Assembly: GCA_028290685.1 (NCBI GenBank)
Contig: JAQGJI010000102.1
Coordinates: 1 to 6,653, forward strand
Origin: Devosia sp.
Lineage (GTDB): Bacteria > Pseudomonadota > Alphaproteobacteria > Rhizobiales > Devosiaceae
Length of the DNA stretch: 6,653 bases
Direction of reading: 5' to 3'
Under the pieces are notes generated by a model. That model saw nothing but the letters and a program-made list of their open reading frames with translations. It was not told where the DNA came from and did no database searches. Within the stretch, counting starts at the first letter, position 1, and the number at the start of each line of letters is the position of its first letter. A program made the position numbers and the translations under genes. Shown in pieces: positions 1 to 5,220 of the stretch.

Positions 1-1
1 A

Positions 2-523
2 TTAACGGGAAAACGGCACCGAGGCACGCAGCACTTCGCCCGAGTTGTTGAACTCCACCTCGAACTCGACCGTTATGTCGCCGTCAACCAGCAGGATCTT
101 GGACCCGATCCGCACATCGCTGCCGCTGCGGTCCCTGTCGCGCTCGCGCAGATCGAAGCTGATCCGCTGCCCGTCCAGCCGCCCTATCGCGACGCCTGTG
201 AACCCCGCATTGGAGCTCATCGCCGCCTCATAGCGCTGCGCCGCATCGACATAGGCGATGGTGCCGCTGATCGACAGATTGGCACTGACGAGACTGCACC
301 GCCCGGTATAGTTGACCTTTTCCAGATTACCCTTGGCGATACTGAGGCGGCAGGTGAACGGTTCGGACTTGCCGTCCCCCACCAGGGCGCCAGCGCCCCG
401 CCAGTCTCCGATATAGGCGGTCAGCACCGCCAGTTCTGCAGGGCCAGCCATGGCCGGCGCAGCGCTCAGCACGGCCAGTTGTGCTGCCAAGGCAGCGGCC
501 AGCATCTTTGATCGTTTACTCAT
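2..523 (-). CDS. Small exported protein of unknown function, possible lipocalin-like beta-barrel
   Basis: A complete 173-residue protein that I do not recognise as a named family. Residues 1-26 form a classic Sec signal peptide: a basic start (MSKRSK), an Ala/Leu-rich core and an AMA|GP cleavage site, so the mature protein should be about 147 residues and periplasmic or secreted. The mature part is rich in alternating beta-strand-like segments. It opens with YIGDWRGAG (37-45), whose G-x-W resembles the first-strand motif of lipocalin-type barrels. Cys58 and Cys76 are the only cysteines and could form a disulfide in the periplasm. An in-frame TTG at 556 would add 11 residues ahead of the basic segment. 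The ATG at 523 is preferred because it gives a normal signal peptide and has GGAAG ten bases upstream. The gene is divergent from the ABC transporter operon, so shared control or a role as its periplasmic partner is possible but is inference only. Lipocalin-like is a fold guess. Confidence 0.8.
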   Translation of the reverse strand: MSKRSKMLAAALAAQLAVLSAAPAMAGPAELAVLTAYIGDWRGAGALVGDGKSEPFTCRLSIAKGNLEKVNYTGRCSLVSANLSISGTIAYVDAAQRYEAAMSSNAGFTGVAIGRLDGQRISFDLRERDRDRSGSDVRIGSKILLVDGDITVEFEVEFNNSGEVLRASVPFSR

Positions 524-555
524 ATGAAGTATGCTTCCAGCAAAGGGACCCGACA

Positions 556-561
556 ATTACA
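556..561 (-). promoter_or_regulatory. Candidate -10 box for the small exported protein gene
   Basis: Read on the minus strand this is TGTAAT, five of six matches to the TATAAT consensus, 32 bases upstream of the preferred ATG. The best partner is TTGTGG at 581-586, with a long 19-base spacer and only three matches, so the promoter call is weak. Confidence 0.2.
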
Positions 562-678
562 GCGACCTTGGGCCAGCTTGCCACAAGTCGGGACTGCTGA
601 GAACGCCCCATCGATCACCTTCCCTCCAGCTGGAAAGCAAAGCGGTCAATGTTGTGAAGGGTTTCCCATCAGCCGCAC

Positions 679-700
679 AACAATTGTTTATCGATTGTTT
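679..700. promoter_or_regulatory. Candidate operator in the divergent spacer: AT-rich palindrome plus phased direct repeat
   Basis: The 218-bp spacer between the divergent genes is otherwise featureless. This segment contains the perfect 10-base palindrome AACAATTGTT (679-688). It also contains two copies of ATTGTTT (683-689 and 694-700) whose starts lie 11 bases apart, about one helical turn. A TACTAT (713-718) just downstream matches four of six bases of a -10 box for the ABC operon, but no well-spaced -35 is seen. The position between divergent starts and the helical phasing fit a regulator binding site. The cognate protein is unknown, and no regulator gene adjoins this spacer. Confidence 0.3.
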
Positions 701-741
701 GGTTTGAGCCACTACTATCAGGCAAGCGACAAACCGACAGA

Positions 742-1464
742 ATGGGAATGGTCCCCTTGCACAAGACTGACGCTGCAATCATCGATGCCAAAGGCGTCAC
801 CTATTCCCTGGAAGTCGCTTCTCGCCCGCTGCGCATACTCAACAGCGTGTCGCTGCGGGTGGCGCCCGCCGAAGTCGTCGCCATCGTGGGCCCTTCGGGC
901 AGCGGCAAGACCTCGCTGCTGATGCTGCTGGCGGGGCTGGAGCGCGCAACCTCCGGGCAGGTCGTTGTGCGCCATCAAGACCTTGGACAGCTGAGCGAGG
1001 ATGATCTGGCGCGGTTCCGCCGCAAGTCCCTCGGCATCGTCTTCCAAAGCTTTCACCTCATCCCCTCGCTCACGGCGTTGGACAATGTTGCCCTGGCGCT
1101 TGAGATTGCCGCGCCCGAACTGGCTATGCCTACGATACGGCAGCGAGCGGCCGAAGCACTCGCTGCCGTCGGCCTGGCCGAACGGCTCGATCATCGCCCG
1201 AGCGCACTGTCGGGGGGCGAACAGCAGCGCGTGGGCCTTGCTCGCGCCATGGTCGCAAACCCGCCATTGCTGCTGGCCGACGAGCCAACCGGCAATCTAG
1301 ACCAGACAACCGGCGCCCTGGTGGTTGAATTGATGTTCGACCTGGCGCGCCAGAACCGGACAGCGGTGGTGTTGATCACCCATGACCCGGCGCTAGCCCA
1401 GCGCGCCGATCGCGTTTTCACCATGACGGCCGGTGAACTGGCCGAAACCACTCCTGTTCGCTGA
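742..1464 (+). CDS. ybbA: ABC transporter ATP-binding protein, YbbA/LolD/MacB type
   Basis: A complete 240-residue nucleotide-binding subunit that powers the permease encoded immediately downstream, acting as a dimer on the cytoplasmic face of the inner membrane. All the ATPase motifs are intact: Walker A GPSGSGKT (50-57), Q-loop Gln102, signature LSGGE (156-160), Walker B LLLAD followed by catalytic Glu181, D-loop GNLD (184-187) and H-loop His214. The LADEPTGNLD stretch and the short length are typical of the MacB/LolD/YbbA branch, not of importer ATPases. The pairing with a long two-domain FtsX-like permease points to YbbA rather than LolD. ATG codons occur at 742 and 748. The first is used here, but neither has a strong ribosome binding site, so the start could be two residues later. 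The TGA shares its final A with the permease ATG, indicating one operon with translational coupling. The substrate cannot be told from the sequence. Confidence 0.93.
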   Translation: MGMVPLHKTDAAIIDAKGVTYSLEVASRPLRILNSVSLRVAPAEVVAIVGPSGSGKTSLLMLLAGLERATSGQVVVRHQDLGQLSEDDLARFRRKSLGIVFQSFHLIPSLTALDNVALALEIAAPELAMPTIRQRAAEALAAVGLAERLDHRPSALSGGEQQRVGLARAMVANPPLLLADEPTGNLDQTTGALVVELMFDLARQNRTAVVLITHDPALAQRADRVFTMTAGELAETTPVR

Positions 1465-4010
1465 TGCACGCTGTTTGGGCGGCCATTCGCATCGGGCTTT
1501 TGGATCTGCGCGGCGATCTGCGCCGTTTCGTGCTCCTGATCGTTTGTCTGGCGGTCGGCACCGCACTGATATCCGGAGTCAGTTCCGTCGGTGCCAGTAT
1601 CGCCGCTGCAATCGATGAAAACGCCGCTGTTCTGATGGGCGGGGACCTTGAACTCTCGCGCGCGGACCGCCCCGCGACCCCTGATGAACTCGCAACGATG
1701 GCCCGTTTTGGGGCGGTATCCAGTGTTATCGACACCAACGTGCGCGCGCAGTCCGCTACGGCCGATGCCTTCGTGGACCTGACCGCAGTGGGTAACACCT
1801 ACCCGCTAGCCGGCACCGTCCAAAGCCCGCAATTGCCGGCAGGCACTTCGGTAACCGATTTTTTGGGCCCGATCGAGGACACATACGGCGCGCTGGTCGA
1901 TCCACTCATGCTCGATCAGCTCGGCATTGCCGTTGGCGATCGCTTCCAGCTGGGTGGCACCGAATTTGAGGCACGCGGCGCGCTCTCCAAGCTCCCCGAT
2001 GCCACAGTGCGCGGCTTCCGGCTCGGCCTTACCACACTTGTGACCGGTGAAGGCTTCGCCCACATATCGGACCGCACCTCACCGCTGCCGGGTCTGGGAA
2101 GCTGGTTTCGCTACAAGATCCTGCTCAATGAGCAAGATGCCGAAGCTAGCAAGCCAATCGTGCAGGCTGCCTTGGCAGATACTGGCTGGACTGTACGCTC
2201 CGCCCGGGATGGCTTGGGCCCCATGGTGCGCTACTATGATCTCTTCATGCGCTTTCTGGTTATCGTGGGCCTGGGCTCATTGCTGATCGGGGGCGTCAGC
2301 GTCTGGAGCGGCATGCAGGCCTATATTGCCGAACGGGCCAACGTCATCGCGGTGTTGCGCAGCATGGGTGCCGATCGCTCGCGGGTGTTCATCCACTTTT
2401 TCTCTCAGGTGGGCATGCTTGCCGCGGTTGGAGTCGGCATAGGGCTGCTTATCGGGGCCGGAGGGGCTTATTTGGTCCTGCCCGTGGTCGGTCAGGCTGT
2501 CGGCATCGACCTTGAGTCAGCGCTGCATCTCCAGCCGCTGCTGGTGGCTGCCGGTGCAGGCTTTGTCACCGCGTTCGCGTTTTCCTATTTACCCCTGCAG
2601 CAGGCCCAGACCATCCGGCCGATCTACTTGTTTCGCTCCAAGGGCCTAACAGCACCGCCACTGGATTGGTGGAGTCTATTGCTGTCCCGGCGCATCCTGC
2701 CGCTGGCCGTTGCCATTCCCGCGTTTTTGCTGCTGGCCTATGCCCTGACAGGAGACACCGCGCTGGTAATGGCGTTCGCAATGGCGAGCCTTGCTGCAAC
2801 CCTGGCGCTGCAGCTGTTTGTGGCCCTGGTGCAGAGACTGCTGCGGCGCCTGCCGGAGCCGCCAACCCGTATCCTGCGCCACGCCATTCGGTCCATTTCG
2901 AGCGCTGGGAATAATGCGGCGTCAGTGGTCGTTTCAGCTGGCATTGCCCTTACCATGCTCATTGTCGTGCTGGTGCTGCAGACTAATCTGCGCGCGGAAT
3001 TTTTCGGCGCCTCCGCCTTTGATGCTCCCACGCTGGTGGCCTCCGACCTCTTTCCCGACGAAGTCGAAGCGCTTCAAGCCATGTCGGGCCCCCGCACCGA
3101 CATCCCGTTTTTCGTGGCCACCCCCATGCTGCGCGGCGCCCTGACCCGGATCAATGGCGTTGTGCCCGAAATGGTGCCGACGCGGGGGCCGGAAGCAACC
3201 TTCCTTCTGTCAGGTGAGGTTCCGTTGACCTTTCGCAGCCAGATGCCGATCACGTCGAGGCTAACGGAGGGGGACTGGTGGCCGCCCGGCTACACAGGTC
3301 CGGGTCTTGTTTCCCTGCACCAGAGCCTGCGTTCAGGCCTTGGCGTAAACATTGGCGACACCCTCACCTTCTTGATCTTCGGGGAGAGCATAACGGTCGA
3401 AATCGCCAATTTCCGGGAATATTCCTGGCAAGGCGGCATTGATTTTCTGGCAACGTTCTCGCCGGGCGTGCTGGAAGCGTACCCGACCACTTTGTTTGCC
3501 GCCGTCACCGCTGCTGCTGGACGGGAGGATGCCGTCGAGCGGGAATTGGCCACAGCCCTGCCCTTCATCAACTTCATTGCGATCGGCGACACTCTGAAAC
3601 AAATCACCAATGCCCTCAGTCAGCTTTCTTTCGCTGCCGCGCTGATCGGGGGCCTGGCTGTTGGCAACGGTTTATTGGTGCTGATCGGCAGCCTTGCTAC
3701 GGGGCGCCGCCAGCGCGAAGCCGACACGGTCATCACCAAGGTTCTGGGCGCCACCCGGCTCGAACTGATGCTCACTGCCTTTGTGCAATATTTTCTGCTT
3801 GGGCTGCTGGCAGCCATTCCAGCGCTGATATTGGGCATTTGCCTGGGCTGGCTGATCAGTTCGATCATGCTCGATGTGGATTTCACCACAGGCACGAGCA
3901 TCCTGCTGGCTGTGCTCGCCACGGCGACGCTGGTCACGGCCCTTTTGGGCTCGACCACTATTCTGCGCGCCGCCTCCGCCCGTCCCGCCCGCTTGCTGCG
4001 CGATTTATAA
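1464..4010 (+). CDS. ybbP: FtsX-like ABC transporter permease, YbbP type, two-domain
   Basis: A complete 848-residue inner-membrane permease, a usual length for YbbP-type proteins. About ten hydrophobic segments are visible. The first (about 21-43) is followed by a large periplasmic domain (about 46-260). The first FtsX core lies at about 263-285, 312-345 and 357-379. A central hydrophobic pair (411-456) comes next, then a segment at 485-506, a second periplasmic domain (about 507-720) and the second FtsX core (721-745, 769-800, 811-834). Cytoplasmic loops after the first helix of each core, AERANVIAVLRSMGA (289-303) and READTVITKVLGATR (751-765), look like the coupling helices that contact the ATPase. 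Both halves sit in one chain, so a single copy should form the full membrane unit with two ATPases. The only cysteines, 28 and 792, lie in membrane segments. YbbAP relatives are linked to handling hydrophobic compounds in the membrane; the substrate here is unknown. The start overlaps the ATPase stop codon. Confidence 0.92.
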   Translation: MHAVWAAIRIGLLDLRGDLRRFVLLIVCLAVGTALISGVSSVGASIAAAIDENAAVLMGGDLELSRADRPATPDELATMARFGAVSSVIDTNVRAQSATADAFVDLTAVGNTYPLAGTVQSPQLPAGTSVTDFLGPIEDTYGALVDPLMLDQLGIAVGDRFQLGGTEFEARGALSKLPDATVRGFRLGLTTLVTGEGFAHISDRTSPLPGLGSWFRYKILLNEQDAEASKPIVQAALADTGWTVRSARDGLGPMVRYYDLFMRFLVIVGLGSLLIGGVSVWSGMQAYIAERANVIAVLRSMGADRSRVFIHFFSQVGMLAAVGVGIGLLIGAGGAYLVLPVVGQAVGIDLESALHLQPLLVAAGAGFVTAFAFSYLPLQQAQTIRPIYLFRSKGLTAPPLDWWSLLLSRRILPLAVAIPAFLLLAYALTGDTALVMAFAMASLAATLALQLFVALVQRLLRRLPEPPTRILRHAIRSISSAGNNAASVVVSAGIALTMLIVVLVLQTNLRAEFFGASAFDAPTLVASDLFPDEVEALQAMSGPRTDIPFFVATPMLRGALTRINGVVPEMVPTRGPEATFLLSGEVPLTFRSQMPITSRLTEGDWWPPGYTGPGLVSLHQSLRSGLGVNIGDTLTFLIFGESITVEIANFREYSWQGGIDFLATFSPGVLEAYPTTLFAAVTAAAGREDAVERELATALPFINFIAIGDTLKQITNALSQLSFAAALIGGLAVGNGLLVLIGSLATGRRQREADTVITKVLGATRLELMLTAFVQYFLLGLLAAIPALILGICLGWLISSIMLDVDFTTGTSILLAVLATATLVTALLGSTTILRAASARPARLLRDL

Positions 4011-4029
4011 CGCCGAGGATTTATCGGTG
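4011..4029 (+). terminator. Weak hairpin directly after the permease stop codon
   Basis: CGCCGA (4011-4016) can pair with TCGGTG (4024-4029) across a 7-base loop, giving a six-pair stem with one G-U pair. It begins at the first base after the stop codon, a typical place for a terminator. No T-run follows, so it is at best a weak or factor-assisted terminator, or a 3'-end-stabilising hairpin. Confidence 0.2.
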
Positions 4030-4052
4030 GGTTGCCTTTGCTGGGCTAGCTG

Positions 4053-4075
4053 TTGATTATATCAAGATAATTGAT
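4053..4075. promoter_or_regulatory. Candidate operator upstream of the ArsR-like regulator gene (three alternating half-sites)
   Basis: TTGAT (4053-4057), ATCAA (4061-4065) and TTGAT (4071-4075) alternate in orientation. They make two overlapping perfect inverted repeats: TTGAT-N3-ATCAA and ATCAA-N5-TTGAT. GATAAT (4066-4071), five of six matches to a -10 box, lies inside the array. Alternatively TTGCCT (4032-4037) and GATTAT (4055-4060) form a 17-base-spaced promoter with four matches in each box. Either promoter would be covered by a protein bound here, which fits negative autoregulation by the gene that starts 40 bases downstream. A related inverted repeat lies before the GH51 gene. Confidence 0.45.
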
Positions 4076-4114
4076 ACACAGTAGCCTTGTCCATTTGCCC
4101 ACTGGAAATCCCGC

Positions 4115-5044
4115 ATGAGCCGCAATTTTCTGGTTATCGATCCCGAAGAGGGCATGGAGGTGCTCAAGGGTTTGGCGTCGCCGATCCGGGTGCGGATTCT
4201 GAAGCTCCTGCATATGGAAGGGGCGATGAACGGCAATGATATCGCGGACAAGCTTAGCCTCCCCCAGTCGACGGTTTCCACCAACATACAGATCCTGGAG
4301 AGCGCGGGCCTGATTCGAACCGAGACGCAGAAGGCGCGCAAGGGAAACCAGAAGATCTGCCACTCAACGTTTGACGAAGTGATGGTGATGTTCAAGGACG
4401 ACATCAAGCCATTGCGCAGCAATTCCATCGAGGTGGCCATGCCCTTGGGGCTTTACACCAGCTGCGAGGTTTCAGCGCCCTGCGGGCTGTGCTCGACCGA
4501 GGGCATCATCGGATTGCTCGATGTTCCGGATACGTTTCTGGACCCGGACCGGATGAAGACGGGCCTGATCTGGTTCACCCGGGGATATGTGGAATACCAG
4601 TTTCCAAACAATGCCAAGCTCAGCCAGGCCCGGATCGAGGCGATGGAGTTTTCCATGGAACTGAGTTCGGAAGTGCCTGGAACTTCAGCGGATTGGCCCA
4701 GCGATATCACCTTGTCGGTCAATGGGACCGAGATTGGCACATGGATGTCGCCGGGGGATTTCGGGGACAAGCGCGGGGTCTATACGCCGGATTGGTGGAA
4801 GCTCAAGGGCAGCCAGTATGGCAAGCTCAAGAGCTGGCGGGTGACGATGGACGGCACCTATGTGGATGGCGTGAAGATTTCACCCGTGTCGCTGGGCGAT
4901 CTGGATCTGGCGAACCATCATTCGATCCGGCTGCGCATTGCTGTCAAACCGGATGCTAAACATCCGGGAGGCATCAATATTTTCGGCCGCGGCTTTGGCA
5001 ATTACGACCAGGAAATCATCATGCGGCTGCAGACGGAGGCATGA
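4115..5044 (+). CDS. ArsR-like winged-helix transcriptional regulator with large C-terminal domain
   Basis: A complete 309-residue DNA-binding protein, about three times the length of a simple ArsR repressor. Residues 15-95 form a winged helix: the opening LKGLASPIRVRILKLL (17-32) is typical of ArsR-like proteins, the recognition helix lies near LSLPQSTVSTNIQILESAG (47-65), and the wing is at about 66-84. Residues 110-309 form a separate, beta-rich, Trp- and Gly-rich domain with segments such as SVNGTEIGTW (201-210) and GGINIFGRGFGNY (285-297). It is probably the effector-binding part, and I suspect a sugar-binding beta-sandwich. Cys117, Cys123 and Cys126 make a C-x5-C-x2-C cluster at its start. 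The overall layout recalls long ArsR-like regulators grouped as COG4189, from memory only. The start has GGAAA six bases upstream. The gene lies 176 bp before a same-strand arabinofuranosidase gene, and similar inverted repeats precede both, so it most likely controls arabinan or arabinoside use. Whether it represses or activates is unknown. Confidence 0.85.
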   Translation: MSRNFLVIDPEEGMEVLKGLASPIRVRILKLLHMEGAMNGNDIADKLSLPQSTVSTNIQILESAGLIRTETQKARKGNQKICHSTFDEVMVMFKDDIKPLRSNSIEVAMPLGLYTSCEVSAPCGLCSTEGIIGLLDVPDTFLDPDRMKTGLIWFTRGYVEYQFPNNAKLSQARIEAMEFSMELSSEVPGTSADWPSDITLSVNGTEIGTWMSPGDFGDKRGVYTPDWWKLKGSQYGKLKSWRVTMDGTYVDGVKISPVSLGDLDLANHHSIRLRIAVKPDAKHPGGINIFGRGFGNYDQEIIMRLQTEA

Positions 5045-5046
5045 GC

Positions 5047-5079
5047 AGCCGCGGCTCGTGATCAACGGCGGTTCCCGCC
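5047..5079 (+). other. GC-rich hairpins after the regulator gene, no clear terminator
   Basis: Two short dyads follow the stop codon: the 10-base palindrome AGCCGCGGCT (5047-5056), and GGCGG-TTC-CCGCC (5067-5079), a five-pair stem with a 3-base loop. Neither is followed by a T-run, so transcription may continue into the GH51 gene or end by Rho. The rest of the spacer up to about 5177 turns AT-rich, as expected near a promoter, but I see no convincing -35/-10 pair. Confidence 0.25.
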
Positions 5080-5177
5080 ATCGCGGAAGTGCCAGAGGAG
5101 CCGGGCATAGCCACTGCTTGCAATAAATTACCGCTTCCCCTTGCGTACTCCATTTTATCTCGTTTAAAACAGGTCAA

Positions 5178-5191
5178 CTGATACAAATCAG
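5178..5191. promoter_or_regulatory. Candidate operator upstream of the arabinofuranosidase gene
   Basis: CTGAT (5178-5182) and ATCAG (5187-5191) form a perfect inverted repeat with a 4-base spacer, 29 bases before the GTG start. A further TTGAT half-site lies at 5202-5206, just ahead of the ribosome binding site. The arms match the pattern Y-TGAT / ATCA-R of the repeat upstream of the regulator gene, and TGATACA (5179-5185) recurs exactly at 4072-4078. A bound protein here would sit downstream of, or over, the promoter, which suits repression. The linked regulator is the natural candidate to bind it. Confidence 0.45.
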
Positions 5192-5206
5192 AAAAACGGG
5201 TTTGAT

Positions 5207-5214
5207 GGGAGGGG
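5207..5214 (+). promoter_or_regulatory. Strong ribosome binding site that fixes a GTG start
   Basis: GGGAGGGG contains the Shine-Dalgarno core GGAGG (5208-5212), eight bases before GTG at 5221. It selects that GTG as the start of the GH51 gene. The nearby ATG at 5205 is out of frame. Confidence 0.75.
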
Positions 5215-5220
5215 ACGCAA

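Noticed and set aside
524..556. TTG-initiated 11-residue N-terminal extension of the small exported protein
   Set aside because: It would place residues ahead of the basic n-region of a textbook signal peptide, and the ATG at 523 has its own GGAAG ribosome binding site.
577..587. Short inverted repeat CTTG-CCA-CAAG in the divergent spacer
   Set aside because: Four-base arms are common by chance, and no second copy is present in the window.
718..1194. A 158-codon open frame on the minus strand
   Set aside because: It is antisense to the ABC ATPase gene, across its Walker A and Q-loop region, and its translation shows no recognisable domain or signal peptide.
1464..4010. Permease as a LolC/LolE lipoprotein-releasing protein or MacB
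   Set aside because: LolC/LolE and MacB have four membrane segments and one periplasmic domain, and MacB is fused to its ATPase. This protein has about ten segments, two FtsX cores and a separate ATPase.
4489..4959. A 156-codon open frame on the plus strand inside the regulator gene
   Set aside because: It is out of frame within a continuous coding sequence that matches a regulator from end to end, and it has no plausible start context of its own.
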